Below, in pieces: positions 1-12,790 of a stretch of DNA of 64,000 nucleotides. Each line of letters starts with the position of its first letter. Position 1 is the stretch's first letter. The DNA lies in contig JAESUZ010002871.1 in the NCBI GenBank assembly GCA_017311185.1, positions 1,736,001-1,800,000 of the forward strand. The letters run 5' to 3'. The DNA is from Proteles cristata cristata. Its lineage: Eukaryota; Chordata; Mammalia; Carnivora; Hyaenidae. A program made the translations under genes and the position numbers. The notes beneath the pieces are model-generated. The model ran no database searches and was not told where the DNA came from. It saw only the letters and a list, made by a program, of their open reading frames with translations.

Positions 1-1788
1 TATGCTAAAAACCATAGAAAGCTTATGAAGGAAACTGAAGACACAAAGAAATGGGAAAACATTCCATGTTCATGGATCAGAGTAGCAAATATTGTTAAAA
101 TGCCGATACTACAATCTACACATTCAATGCAATTCCAGTCAGAATAACACCAGCATTCTTCATAGAGCTAGAATGAACAATCTTAACATTTGCCTAGAAC
201 CACAAAAGACCCTGAATAGCTAAAGTAATGTTGAAAAAGAAAACCAAAGCTGGAAGCATCACAATTCCAATTGTATAGCCTGTATTACAAAGCTATAACC
301 ATCAAGGCAGTATGGTACTGGCACAAAAACAGACACATAGGCCAACGGAATAGAATAAAGAACCCAGAAATCGGCCCACAAATATATGGCCAATGAGTCT
401 GTGACAAAGCAATAAAGAGTATTCAACGGAAAAAAAGACGATCTTTAGCAAATGGTGCTGGGAGAACTAGACAGCAACATGCAGAAGAATGAAACTGGAT
501 GCCTTCCTTACACTGGACGACTTCCTTACACCATATACAAAAATAAATTCAAAATGGATGAAAGACCTAAATGTGAGACCGGAAACCATCAAAATCCTAG
601 AGGAGAAAACAGGTAATAACCTCTGATCATGGCCACAACTTCTTACTTGAAGCGCGTACAGAGACAGTGTCTTATCTCTGAAGGAAAGGGAAATACAAGC
701 AAAAATGAACTATGGGACCTCATTAAGATAAAAAGCTTCTGCACAATGAAGGGAACAATCAACAAAACTAAAAGGCAACTGAAGAATGGGATGGGATATT
801 TGCAAATGACACATGGGATAAAGGGTCAGTATCAAAAAATCTATAAAGAACTCACCAACTGCAACACCTGAAAAACAAATAATCCAGTGAAGAAATGGGC
901 AAAAGACATGAACAGATATTTTTCCAAAGAAAACATCCAGATGGCCAACAGACACATGAAAAGATGCTTAACATTGCTCATCATCAGGGAAATACAAAAC
1001 AAAACCACACTGAGATAACACCTCATAACGGTCAGAGTGGCTAAAATGGACAACTCAGGAAACAACAGATGTTGGTGAAGATGTGGAGAAGGAAACCCTC
1101 TTGCACGCTGGTGGGAATGCAAACTGGTGAAGCCACTCTGGAAAACAGTATGGAGGTTCCTCAAAAAATTAAATATAGATTTACCTTATGACTCAGCAAT
1201 TGCACTACTAGGAATTTATCCAAAGGATACAGGAGTGCTGATTCACATGCATCCCAATGCTTATAGCAGTGCTGTTGACCATAGCCAAATTATGGAAAGA
1301 GCCCAAATGTCCACGAACTGATGAATGGATAAAGAAGATGTGGTATATATTATATACAATGAAATAGTACTTGGCGATCCAAAAGAATGCAATGAAATCT
1401 TACCATTTGCAACAACATGGATGGAACTGGAGGGTGTTATGCTAAGTGAAATAAATGACTAAGAGAAAGACATACATCATATGATTTCACTCATATGGGG
1501 AATTTGAGAAACTTAACAGATGACCATAGGGGAAGGGAAGGAAAAGTAAGATAGAAACAGAGAGGGAGGCAAACCATAAGAGACTCTTAAATATAGAGAA
1601 CAATCTGAGGGTTGATGGGGTGGAGAGTTGAGGGGGTGGGGAAAATGGGTGATAGGCATTGAGGAAGGCACTTGTTGGGATGAGCACAGGGTGTTGTATG
1701 TAAGTGATGTAACACTGAAATCTACTCCTGAAGCCAAGACTATACTGTATGTTAGCTAATTTTACAATAAATTTTTTAAAAAAAGAAA
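1..1788 (+). mobile_element. L1 LINE, ORF2 C-terminal part and 3'UTR (left-truncated by window)
   Basis: The window opens inside L1 ORF2. The first bases align by eye with 44203 onward in the full-length L1 of this window. The reading frame is broken repeatedly, but the ORF2 landmarks remain: the KMWYILYTMK-type region near 1335 and the GVMLSEIND-type end near 1440. It then passes into a G-rich 3'UTR (about 1500-1700) and an A-rich end near 1780. It is more diverged than the copies at 38.8, 21.1 and 47.3 kb, so it is an older subfamily. Confidence 0.9.
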
Positions 1789-3837
1789 TAAAGAGGAATT
1801 ACCCCAACTTGATTATAAAGTCTACCCAGAAACCTATAGCTAACATCATATTTAATGGTGAAAGATGTAATGCTTTTGCCACTGAGATCATGACCAAAGC
1901 AACCCTTTACTCTAACAACTCTTACTGGAATGTCTAACTACTGGAAATTCTAGCCAGTGCAATAAGGCAAGACAAGGAAATAAAAGAAATACCAGTTAGA
2001 AAGGAAGAAATAAAACCATCTCTATTTACAAATGACATGATTGTCTATGTAGACAATCCCAAGGCATCTCCCAAAACAAAAACAAAAAGGAAAACAACAA
2101 CAACAACAAAGAAACAAAACCCCTCCAAGAACTAATAAGTGAATTCAACAAGGTTCCAGGACATAAGATCAACATATCAAAATTAATCATGTTCCTATAT
2201 CCTAGTTATAAACCCACAGAAACCAAAATTTAAAATACAATACCATTGCAATTTCTCCAAAGAAAATGAAATACCCAGGTATACATTTAACAAAACTTGT
2301 ATATGATCTGATTATTACAAAATTCTGATGAAAGGAATCAGATATCCAAATAAACAAAGAGACATACCTTGTGATGGATTGCAAAACTCAATACAGTAAA
2401 GATATCATTCCTCCCCAAATGGTTCTAGAGGCTCCATGTAATTCCTATGAAAATCTTGGCAAAGTTATTCTAAAATTATATGGAAGATCACAGCTATAAA
2501 ATAGCTAAAGCAATCTTGACTAAGCAGAATAAAATGGAAGCAATCATTTGACATGATATTAAAGCTTAATATATAGCTACCGTTATCAATATGGTGTGGT
2601 ATTGGCAGATGGATAGACATATAGATCAATGGAACAGAATAGAGAATTCAGAATAAGACTCACACAAATATGCTCAACTCATTTTTGACAAAATGCAGAA
2701 ACAATTCAAAAGTGATAGCCTTTTTAAGAAATGGTATGGAGCACCTGAACATCCTTAGGCAAAAAATAAAGTGAAATTTGACCCAAATCTCATACTGTAT
2801 ACAAAAAGTAACTGCAAAATACAACATAAAGCTACTTTAAAAAATGGGGAAAAATCTTGAGGACCTACAGCTATGCAAAGAGTTGTTAGAACTGCCATCA
2901 AAAGCATGAACCATAAACAAAAAAACTGATAAATTGAGTTTCTTCAAACTTAAAAAAATTTGCTCTGAGAAAGCCCAAGTGCAGAGAATTAAAAGATAAG
3001 TTATAGACTTGGAGAAAATATCTGCTAACACATATTCAACAAAGGACTAGATGCATAAGACTAGATATATAAGAGCTCTCAATCTGAAGAGCAAACAAAC
3101 ACCCAAACAATCCAATTAGAAAATGGAAAAAAAAAATACATGAACAGACATTTCACTGAAGAAGATATACAGCTGGTAAAAAAAAAAAAAAAGTTCTGTC
3201 CCACAGTATAAATCATCAGGAAGACGCAGATTATTATAATATATGTATATATCACTATATAATATATGTCACTATAATATATATATATATATATCACTAT
3301 AAACCTGTAAGAACTGTTAAAATAAGGTGGTAACAACACCAAATGCTGTGAACAATATGATGAAACTGTATCACTCATACATTCCTATCTGGAAAATAGT
3401 TAATCAATTTCTTAAACATGCAAACACTGAATTACCATACCAGCCAGAGATTATCTCTTGGTCATTTATTCCAGAGGAATGGAAATTCATGTTTACACAA
3501 AAACCAGTACACAAATGTTCATAGCAGCTTTATTTGTAATAGCCCCAGGCTAGAATCAATTCAGATGTCCTTCAACAGATGGATAGTTTTAATAGACCTT
3601 GTTACAGTTATGCCACGGAGTACTACTCAGCAATAAAAAGTAACAAAATTTTAAAGTTGAATGAATATACAGGGAATTATTCTGAGTGAAAAAGTTACTA
3701 ATTCCAATTGCAAAGGTTACATACTGTACATTCCATTGGTATAATACTTTTGAAGTGACATTTTTAGAAACATGAGAGTTAATAGTTATCATGGGTGGAG
3801 GAGGGAAGGAGTATGCTTACAAAAAGGCAATATGAGG
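1789..3837 (+). mobile_element. Older L1 (L1M-type) ORF2 fragment hosting younger insertions
   Basis: This is degraded L1 ORF2 from the reverse-transcriptase region (AACATCATATTTAATGGTGA, near 1841) to the C-terminus (TTCATAGCAGCTTTATTTG, near 3518), on the plus strand with many stops. It appears to continue at 3944-3988 and 4223-4530 after two SINE insertions. An AT microsatellite (about 3236-3300) and an A-run (3178-3192) lie inside. Confidence 0.85.
3236..3300. repeat. AT-rich simple repeat
   Basis: Imperfect (TA)n interspersed with CACTATA units, inside the old L1 ORF2 remnant. Confidence 0.8.
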
Positions 3838-3943
3838 GGCACCCGGGTGGCCTAATCAGCATAAAATGGGATTTTTGATCTTGGGGGGTCATCAGTTCAA
3901 GCCCCACGTTGGAGGTAGAGTTTACTTTTTTTTTTTTTTTTTT
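3838..3943 (+). mobile_element. Short CAN-SINE (tRNA-derived)
   Basis: The head reads gggCACCCGGGTGGCCTAATCAG and the B-box-like part reads GTTCAAGCCCCACGTTGGAG, then a short body and a T/A-rich tail. It is an older, short variant lacking the CT-rich tail region, and it interrupts the L1M 3' region. Confidence 0.75.
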
Positions 3944-3988
3944 AAAGACAACATTGGAGATCATTGCATAGGAACTATTCACTATTTT

Positions 3989-4204
3989 TTTTTAAAAATA
4001 TTTTATTTATTTCTAGGAGAGAGAGAGAGACAGCGTGAGCAGGGGAGGGTCAGAGAGAGAGGGAGTGACAGACTCTGAAACAGGCTCCAGGCTCTGAGGT
4101 GGCAGTCAGCACAGAGCCTGATGCGGGGCTCGAACCCACGAACCGCGAGATCATGACCTGAGCCGAAGTCGGACGCTTAACCGACTAAGCCACCCAGGCG
4201 CCCC
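3989..4204 (-). mobile_element. Felid CAN-SINE with 18-bp target-site duplication
   Basis: Minus-strand SINE: the tail is a T-run at the low end and the head is CCACCCAGGCGCCCC at the high end. The tRNA B box is intact (GGTTCGTGGGTTCGAGCCCC on the minus strand). Perfect direct repeats GGAACTATTCACTATTTT flank it at 3971-3988 and 4205-4222. The intact repeats point to a fairly recent insertion. Confidence 0.95.
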
Positions 4205-4222
4205 GGAACTATTCACTATTTT

Positions 4223-4530
4223 GGGTGTGGTGGTAAATGCATGAACCTATGCATGTGATAGAGTTGTAAAGAAATGAACACACATATACATACATAGAAA
4301 TGAATACAAGAAAAATTGGGGAAATCTGAATTAGATTTCTGTCTGATATGGATTGCATCAATATAAATTTACTGGTTTAGCTATTACACATATTATGCTT
4401 TTACAAATGTTGCTACTTGGGAGAAACTTGGTAAAATGTACATGAATTCTTCTCTGTATTGTTTCTTACAACTGCTTTGGAATGTATAATTATCTCAATA
4501 AACATTTCAATTAAAATTTTGTTTGGAAGA
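4223..4530 (+). mobile_element. L1M 3'UTR, continuation of the 1789-3837 element
   Basis: Typical A-rich L1M 3' end, with CAATAAACATTTCAATTAAA close to its end. It resumes exactly after the SINE target-site duplication. Confidence 0.65.
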
Positions 4531-5190
4531 AAAACTACACAATAATAGGCTTCCAAAACTACAACACACACAAACAAATGAACACCAAAGGAGATAATAT
4601 CTTACCAGATATCAAGAAGTAAAATAAAGCAATAATTAAACAGAGAGCTATTAGTACAGAAAGTCAATTGCACATTATAGAGAATCCATAAACAGAACCA
4701 TGTATATTTGAGAAATTAGTACATTATGAAGGGAATCCTTCATATTATTGGAGAAAAGCAAATGCTAAGGGATGGAAAAACTTACTGTTCATTTGGAAAA
4801 ACAATAGGTCCCAACATCACATTACACATAAAATAAATTCCAGATAGAGACCAATTAAAATCAATATCTAAAGAACAAAGCTATTTAACAGGTGCTGGGT
4901 AGCATATAGGAGGATTTTTTAAAAATATGTAATTTTAAGGTAGGGAAGACGTTTTTGAGAAAGACAAAAACAATTAACAGAAAATAGAAAAACTAATTTT
5001 AAGGAATTATCTGCATAAAATGAATATGTCTAAACAATCTGTTTCACTAAACTAAATGAGATAGGACCACAGTTTGTAAAATTCTATTAGCAGTTAATTT
5101 GCCATTTTATGATACCTACAAAACAATCAAATCACCCAAGTAAGCTTATGAATTTGCCTTATAGACATGTGATTCTACAGTGAAACAGAA
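4531..5190 (+). mobile_element. Probable ancient L1 ORF2 fragment
   Basis: Degraded sequence resembling the ORF2 C-terminal region: a segment like 'ATAGAGAATCCATAAACAGA' near 4678 and an A-rich composition. No frame survives. The family call is by eye only. Confidence 0.45.
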
Positions 5191-5199
5191 TACTATGCT

Positions 5200-7317
5200 A
5201 TCAAAAGACTTACTGGGCCTGACAACATCCAGCTTAGAGATAGCTCTGCTCTGGTTACATAGCCCCTTGATAAACTCTGTCAGTAGCCTGTCTGGAGCTG
5301 CTTTTTGTACACATAGACAGCAGAGTCTTTCTCCAGAAACCTAGAGGTCTGTGCTGTAATTCTCCTACTGGGGCTTGTCAGAAAAGCCTCTCAGTATTCT
5401 TATTTACCACAGACACTTCTAGCACTGTGGAATATGCCAGGTCACTGGTCCAAAGCGAGTGTTGCTTATACTAGTCTGGATCTGTGGCAGGTCCCTCTCT
5501 TCTTCCAGGCCTCTGCATCACCCAATAAACAGGTATCCCCTATTGAAAAGTATTCCCAAGTGAGACATATGCTATCTCCAAAATCTGAAACAGCCTACCT
5601 AGTGCTGTGCTTTTGTGTTCATGGGAGGAATTGCAAGAACTTATTCTACACCCTTGAGGGTATGCTCTGGAAATCCTCAAAGCATCCAGTTTCTAAAATT
5701 TTTACTGAAGCAACAGCCCCTCAAGTCTTTGTAATTTGATTTCCATCCTCTGGAGTGTATGTGTCTGGCATTCAGAGTACTTGCCACTTTGTGTTGGTCT
5801 GGCCCAATCAACCTGATGCTACTAATGTGGGGAACCAGATGATATTTTGCAGAACGTCCAGTCAAGATTCTTGCAGACTACATTAATGTAAAGAACAGGA
5901 AATTAATACAACCCTGGGCAAAATCAGGAATGCCCTTTCCTCTTCCAAGTAAAGGTGCATTTGGACACTACTTGGATCTTCTTTCCTGATGGGGTTGAGA
6001 AGAATGAGTTTGTCATATCAAGAGCTAAATATCATTAGTTCTGCTGATCATTCTGATAAAGATACCAATTCAGAACAGAAATCATAATTGGACTTTCACT
6101 TAAGTAAGTTGTACAGTCCACTATCAAGGTTTTTTTTTTTTTTTTTTTTTGCAAAGTTCAGACTGATGAACTGAATGGAATCATGGAGGTCGGCCATCCT
6201 GGCATCCTTAGTCCTTAAGACTGGCCTGGTTTCTTCCATTATATTCATTATATTCCATTATATTCATTACATTCAAGATGTGGTACTAGTTCTGATTTGC
6301 CATCTTGGCTCAGCCAGTAGGCAGCTCCAGAGGCTTTCATTTGGTCATTTCTACCATTATGACTCTTTTACAACATGTCAGGAAACCAATCTCATGATAC
6401 TTTCAGCTGAAAATTACATCTATTTTGATGATATCCTCAGTGGAACTAGGAAAAAAACCACAGAGGAGATGCCTGGGCCCACTGAACCCACTGTGGGACA
6501 TACTTGTATCGGAACTCCACTTATTCCCTGATCTCTCTATGATTGATCCACTTTAATCAGGGGTAGTGATAGTGTTTGGGGTCTCTGGTACCAGTGTCGG
6601 TTCAGATCCTATATCTAAAAAAGGAGTATTCTTTTTACCACAGTGTGAAAGTACTCTGTAACTGTAGGGCCCTTTGGGGAGATCATTGTAGGATATTTGA
6701 GGTGCTGCATGGTCCTTCTACAAGGCCATCTTCAGTCAGTGGAGTCTAGGCCTAAGCACTGGTTCAAGTCTGGAAACAGTGGAAGGGATTATAATTTTTC
6801 TTTTAATTGCAGCAGCTGACATCAGTCTTCTCTTCACCCACCCATGACCTTTTTAGAATAGACAGATCAAAAATACCTACTTGACTACCCATCCTATCTG
6901 TTTCACTTTTAGGAACACTGTTGTCAGTTAGCCTTCACTGTAGATCCTGGAGGATTAGGGCCTCCAGTTCCACTCTGGCAATTATGTCTGCCTTGCTTCT
7001 CATTGTCTTGGATGCTGTCACTTGGCTTCTGATATTTCAGGATCCTCTCATCTTAACTGCCACTAGGGAGCTCATTTCTATAGCTGCAACCGTAGCCTAC
7101 AAGAGACAGGCATCACTGAAGTTCTTAATACTCCTAGTGACCCCCTCACTATAGAATTCTTATTGTTCTAGCAAAGAGAGTATCTTCTAGGTCTCCTGGG
7201 CAGCATAGTCAGCTAGTGAGTTCTATAGTCTTTATAAATATAGTCTAGCAGGCCCACCCTGAACAATTTGACCCCTTCCTCAATTACTAGAGGAATTATG
7301 GTATCTCTACCTCATTT
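5200..7317 (-). mobile_element. Probable ERV-L-like internal remnant (pol and upstream), minus strand
   Basis: The minus strand between about 5930 and 5770 resembles a degraded endogenous-retrovirus reverse-transcriptase core region, with further RT/RNase H-like pieces down to 5200. Many stops and frameshifts break every frame, and no complete domain survives. Sequence above about 6150 is less certain and may be gag-pol upstream sequence. A 22-base T-run sits at 6129-6150. It cannot encode a functional protein. Confidence 0.45.
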
Positions 7318-7333
7318 AAAATAAGCTATTTCC

Positions 7334-7701
7334 ATTTGTAGCAATGTGGATGGAACTTGAGGGTGTTATGCTGAGCAAAATACGTCAGGCAGAGAAAAAT
7401 AGATACCATATGTTTTCACTTATAAGTGGATTAGGAGAAACTTAACAGGGGACCATGGGGAATGAGAAGGGGAAAAATAGTTGGGGACAGGGAGGGAGGA
7501 GGCAAACCATGAAAGACTCTTGAACACTGAGAACAAACCGAGGGCTGATGAGGATGGGGAAGAGGGGAAGGGGGGATGGGCATGGAGGGGGACACTTGTT
7601 GGGATGAGCACTGGTTGTTATATGGAAACCAACTTGACAATAAACTATGAAAGGAAAAAAAATAAATTACTTCCCATGATGCCAGTCAATCAATCAATAA
7701 T
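7334..7701 (+). mobile_element. 5'-truncated L1 3' end with imperfect target-site duplication
   Basis: Carries the last ORF2 codons (GCAATGTGGATGGAACTTGA) and a G-rich 3'UTR ending GACAATAAACTATGAAAGG plus an A-run. Near-repeats AAAATAAGCTATTTCC (7318-7333) and AAAATAGGCTATTCCC (7702-7717) match at 14 of 16 bases. About 35 non-L1 bases lie between the A-run and the second repeat. Confidence 0.85.
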
Positions 7702-7717
7702 AAAATAGGCTATTCCC

Positions 7718-8235
7718 CCCCAGCCAAGCTTCAAGGAATTATTCCATCAATATATTAAGATCAATCTCAGGTGGCCTTGGCAGGATATTAGGTGATGAGT
7801 TATAGGAGTTTCCCATACCAACAAACTCTTCTGTATCCAGCCTTATATTCTGTTCAGCACCATCAAGATCCATTTCCAGGCATGTTTTCTCAGTTCTTGC
7901 TGATATTATTTTAGCTAGAATCTGTAGCTATTCAGTGAAATACCTCTTTAATTCTGAAGCTGGGACAATACTTCCATGGTTAAACGGAGCTACAATTTAA
8001 CTCTAATTTTTGATCTAAAAACAATAATGGGGAAAGTGAAAGAACTTGAAGAAGTTAAGCATCATCTGGAAAGGTATTTGTCCCAGGTCAAGGATGGCTA
8101 ATACTCTAACAGTGCAGGAGTGAACTTTTGTGAACCTAGAAATTTCAGAGGAATCTGAAGGTTTAAAATTCTCGGTTGTGGTCAGCATTGCCATAATATC
8201 AATCCAGATAAGGAAACTACAATAAAACAAAACTA
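7718..8235 (-). mobile_element. Possible continuation of the ERV-L-like internal remnant
   Basis: Not L1, SINE or simple repeat. It lies between L1 insertions and is collinear with the ERV-like DNA below 7317 and the LTR near 10.5 kb. The assignment rests mainly on position. Confidence 0.3.
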
Positions 8236-9884
8236 TAGACTAAAAATCCTGATGAATATAAATGCAAATACTTTATTGTAGCAAACTTAATTTAACACAT
8301 AAAAAAGGTTATATACCTTATATACCATAGTTCAACACACACAAATCAGTTAGTGTGATATACCACATTAATAGAATGAAATATAAAAATCATATGATCA
8401 TCTCAATAGGTGCAGAAAAAGCATTTGATGAAATACAAAATCTTTTCATGATTGCAATACTCAACAGATTGGGTGAAAGGTGACATCACTCAACATAACA
8501 CAGTTCACATATAAAAAACTCACAGTTAACATATTCAATGGTGGAAAATTGAAAGCTTTCCCTTTAAGATCAAACACAGGATAAGGTTACCCACTCTCAC
8601 CACACTTATTCAAGATGATAACATGATAATGAAAGTCCTAGACAAAGAAATAAAATGCATCCAATTCAGAAAAGAAAAAAATGTCATTTTTTTTTTTACA
8701 GATGATATGATCTAGTATATAGAAAATCCTAAAGATGCAACCAAAAACAATTGAACTGAATCAACAAATGCAGTAAAGTTGCAGGGTATAAAATCAACTT
8801 AGAGAAATCACGTGTATTTCTATATACTAACAATGAAACATGTGAAAAGGACATGTAGAAAATTGTCCCATTCACAATAGCATCAAAAACAATGAAATAC
8901 TTAGGAATAAGTTTAAAATAGGAAGTTAAAGGGCCGATCAATGAAAATGACAAGAACCTGGTGAAAAAACTAAAGACGCAAATAGATATCCTGTGTTAAT
9001 GAATCAGAAGAATTAATGTTGTTAAAATGTCCATTTTACCTAAAGCCATCTACAGATTCAACACAATCCTTTCAAAACTCCAATGGCAGTTTTCACAGAA
9101 ATAGAAAAAATAATCCTAAAATATTTATGAAAATATAGACTCCAAATAGCCAAAGTAATCGTAAGAAAGAAAAGCAAATGGCATCACTCTTTCTGATTTC
9201 AAAGTATACTACAAAGCTATAAATTAAAACAGTGTGGTATTGACATACAAATAGATTTATAGGCCAATAGAACAGAATCAAGAGCACAGAAGTCCCCTCT
9301 CCCACCATATATGGTCAAGGAATACTTGGCAAAGAAGCCAAGAACATTCAATGGGGAAAGGATAGTCTTTTCAACAAATGGTGTTCGGAAAACTGGATAA
9401 TCACATGCAGAAAAATGAAATTGGACCCCCATGCCACACCATTCACAAAAATTAACTTGAAATAGATTAAAGATTTAAATATAAAAGCTTTTACCCTAAA
9501 ACTCCTAGAAGAAAACATAGAGAAGAAGCTCCTGGACATTGACCTGGGCAATAATTTTTTGGATACGGCACCAAAGCACAGGCAACCAAAGCAAAAATCA
9601 ACAAGTGGGATTACATTACATTTGGAACCAGTAAATAAATAAGTCCTGGAGATTTGATGCACAGCCTAATGATTATAGACAACAATATTGTATTATAAAC
9701 TTCAAAGTTGCTAAGAGACTAGATCTAACCATTCCCACCACAAAAATCAAATGATACTTATGTGATAGAGGTGTTAGCTAACATTACAGTAGTAATCATA
9801 TTGTATATATAAATGTATCAAATCAACATATTGCACACAAAAACTTAAAGTTATATGTCAATTATATCTCAATAAAAATAAATG
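8236..9884 (+). mobile_element. L1M ORF2 and 3'UTR fragment
   Basis: Plus-strand degraded ORF2: GCAGAAAAAGCATTTGATGA (near 8412), CCACTCTCACCACACTTATTC (near 8590) and GATGATATGAT (near 8701, RT active-site region), running to the C-terminal half at about 9625. It then jumps by internal deletion to the 3'UTR (TTATAAACTTCAAAGTTGCT), ending in ATATCTCAATAAAAATAAA. The same 3'UTR type occurs at 48360-48775. Confidence 0.85.
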
Positions 9885-10480
9885 GAAAAAACTCTCAATT
9901 GCATTTACTGTGATGTCCCTAGCCTAGTTCTCAGCACCTGTCCCTCCTCTTTCAGGACATTCACTATGTGTAGGAGAATTGCTGGGGACATCAGATTAAA
10001 TTCAGTGAAAGTTGCTGGGGCTATGCCTCCATACATTCCTTTTATTTTCTTTCCAGTTTTCTATTATTACAAACTGATCCTGGACCTGAATTTCAATGCT
10101 GTCATGGCCTGTGGTTTCCAATGCTGCAAATCAGTTTTCTTTAAACACTGTCAAATAAATTTTCTGTTTTTTACATTATGTCAGGTTGATAGTTCACTGA
10201 TGTGAGGCTGGCAGTTTTCCCCTCAATGTATCAGTAGCACTTAATAGTAGTGACCCAATTTCAGAGTCCTTATAATTATTATTCCTTCCATATCATTCCA
10301 ATACTAGATGTACTGCACAAGTGCATCCTTTTCCACTCATATCCCTTCCCAAGTGACCACGGTTGGAGTCTAAGTATTGGAATACTACAAGATGTGATCA
10401 TCCCTAATTATTGCCAATAATGGGCTGTTATCTGGACAGAGAATGATACAATTCCAGAACCTCATCCTGAAAATTTGCTT
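9885..10480 (-). other. Unassigned; possibly ERV internal sequence next to the LTR
   Basis: No gene. On the minus strand it would directly follow the candidate LTR at 10481-10790, so it could be the 5' internal part of the same ERV. I cannot identify a primer-binding site or a gag motif. Confidence 0.3.
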
Positions 10481-10790
10481 CCTAGGACTGTTTCTGATAC
10501 TCTCTCTTTAAGTTGGGCTCTTACAGCAGCAAACATTTGAATGCAAGTAGTTTATTGGGGAAATAACCCCAGAAAACAGCAATAGGGGAAAAGGGAAGAA
10601 AAGACAAAGAGAAGATAGTCAATAAAATACATTATAATACAGGGTAGCTTTGTAAATAAATCAAGTTTAATCCTGAAGGGGAACTCCCGGAAAATGTGTA
10701 ATGTGTGACCTAGAGTTTGCCACTGAAGGGGCAAGGGCACTGGAGTATTTATAACCAACTTCCAACAGTCATTGCTTAAGGGTTGCTCCA
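10481..10790 (-). mobile_element. Candidate ERV-L/MaLR-class LTR
   Basis: On the minus strand there is a TTATAAATAC box-like motif (10741-10755) and, about 200 bases on, AATAAACTACTTGCATTCAA (polyadenylation signal region). This is the layout of many ERV-L-class LTRs. Its position at the high-coordinate end of minus-strand ERV DNA fits a 5' LTR. Confidence 0.45.
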
Positions 10791-10797
10791 GAGAGTG

Positions 10798-11052
10798 TTA
10801 TTTTTATTTTATTTTATTATTTTTATTTCTCTTTATTTTACTTTATTTGTTTGCTTGTTTGTTTTAGAGAGAGAAAGTGCAAGCAGGCAAAAAGGGCTGT
10901 GGGGTGGGGGGAAGAAAGGTGGGGGAATCTTAAGCAGGCTCTGTGCTCAGTGCAGAACCCAACACAGGACTTGATCCCATAACTCTGGGATCATGACCTG
11001 AGCCAAAAATCAAGAGTTGGACCTTCAACTGACAGATCCACCCAGGCGCCCC
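10798..11052 (-). mobile_element. CAN-SINE
   Basis: T-rich tail at the low end, GA-rich body, GATCATGACCTGAGCC box region and head CCACCCAGGCGCCCC at 11040-11052. It has an unusually G-rich insertion (GGGGTGGGGGGAAG) near 10900. Confidence 0.9.
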
Positions 11053-11079
11053 TGTCTTCTAGCACTTTTGACTACAAAT

Positions 11080-11230
11080 GGGTCCAGGGTTTCTTCTTTG
11101 GGTGATGAAAATATTCTGAAAGTGGATAGTGATAGTGGTGATGGTGGCATAAACTTATCAACACACTAAAAACACTGAATTGAATACTTTAAAAGGTTAG
11201 TTTTATTACAGGTAAATTATATTTCATATA
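11080..11230 (+). mobile_element. L1M 3' end
   Basis: Typical ancient L1 terminal sequence: GATGAAAATATTCTGAAAGTGG, then AACACTGAATTGAATACTTT and a region like TAAATTATATTTCATATAA. Confidence 0.65.
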
Positions 11231-11850
11231 ATGTATACGAATGGTCACTCCAACAGATAAAACATCTATAGACTTAATGCATTCCATGGTAACAGTTAAC
11301 CATAGATGGGATGTTTCACAATTCATCTACTGATGGACAATGAGAGTTTGGTTGCTTTCTTTCCTATAAAGAATTTGTTACTGTTTATTTATTCCTATTT
11401 ATTTGTGATTTTACTCCATAGATCTGATTCTCCAAAGGGCCATTTCTGGCAAACTCTTAGCAGATATATTAAATCACGTTGCAAGAAGTTAACAATTCAC
11501 ATTCTTACCAGCAATATATGAGAGTGCTTACTTTTATGTATTCTCACCAGCACTGAATATCTTCTTTCCACTCTGAGAGATAAAAATCATTTTTTATTTC
11601 CACTTACATCTATTGGCCTTTTTCCAGTTTCTACTTTTTAAAAATCATTTGTCAGTACATTTTATTATATAAAAGCTGATAAATTTTATCATACGCCACA
11701 TCAAGTACTTTTTTCTCCTTTATTTTGTTGGTATAAAGAATTACATTGATATATTTCCTAATCATTATATGTGGAATAAAATCTGTTGGTTCAGATATGC
11801 TGTTATTTGAATAACTCCAATTTCTATTTTTAATTAGAATAGTCATATTT
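11231..11850 (-). mobile_element. L1M fragment, minus strand (first part)
   Basis: The plus strand shows reversed L1 landmarks: ATTCATCTACTGATGGACAA (near 11321) and ACAATTCACATTCTTACCAG (near 11491). It is interrupted by the SINE at 11851-12066. Confidence 0.65.
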
Positions 11851-11945
11851 CTTTTTTAATGTTTATTTATTTATTTTGAAACAGAGAGAGAGGGAGTTGT
11901 CTGCATGAGTGGGGTAGGAGCAGAGACAGGGAGAGAAAGAGAGAA

Positions 11946-11994
<49 letters not shown>

Positions 11995-12066
11995 CCCAAG
12001 CAGGCCTCATTCTGAGCTGAAATCAGCAACTGGTGGCTTAATGGACTGAGCCACTTAGGTGCCTCA
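11851..12066 (-). mobile_element. CAN-SINE with expanded (GA)n
   Basis: Starts with AATGTTTATTTATTTATTTT (tail side) and ends GGACTGAGCCACTTAGGTGCCTC (decayed head). The GA-rich body is expanded into a (GA)n tract at about 11935-11993. Confidence 0.85.
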
Positions 12067-12790
12067 GAATATATTTCTATCAGTAAATAATATTGATCTA
12101 TAGTTCTCTTTTTAATTATATTTATCTGGTTTTGTTATTTAGTGTATCCTTACTTTATGTATTTATGAAGTAAGTCTATGGACTATCCTCTTCCTTTAGT
12201 CTGGATAGTTAAAATAACAGAAATTATCTTTTCCTTTAGGGTAGATTTCAATGATAAAACCACTAGGTCCTAGTGCCTTTCTCAATGGCAGATCTTTACT
12301 ATGGTTTCTAGTTTCTGTTAGGTGTAATGGTTTATTTGTCTTTCTATCATTTCTTAAGTGGACTTGAGTTATTTATATATTGCTAGAAAATCATACATTT
12401 CCTTAAGATTGACATACAGCTGTATATATTATTTTATAGTTTTCAAAATGGCATTTGTATTTTTTCCAATCCCTAACATTATGTTTCCATTTTTCTCTCT
12501 GATATCCTTAATTAGATTTGCTAGAGTTAATTAAACTTTAAGTATAAGCTTTGTCTCTATTTTAGTAGTTTTTCTTTTAAATTATTTTCATTCATGAATT
12601 TTTTCCTCCTATTCCACTCATATTGATTTTGGTTTTGGTTTTACTTTTTCTATTTGTTGAAATGCATGTTTACTTTATTTTCAGTCCACTGTTAAATACT
12701 TCTGAATTATTCATTTTATTATTGAATATAGCTTTAACTGCATCCTTTGGTTTTTGATAAAAAGTGTTATTGCTGTTATTTTCTAGGTAA
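12067..12790 (-). mobile_element. L1M fragment, minus strand (second part)
   Basis: Reversed ORF2-like sequence: TTTCCTTTAGGGTAGATTTC near 12231, and the T-rich stretch at 12560-12660 corresponding to the upstream RT region. Heavily degraded. Confidence 0.5.
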
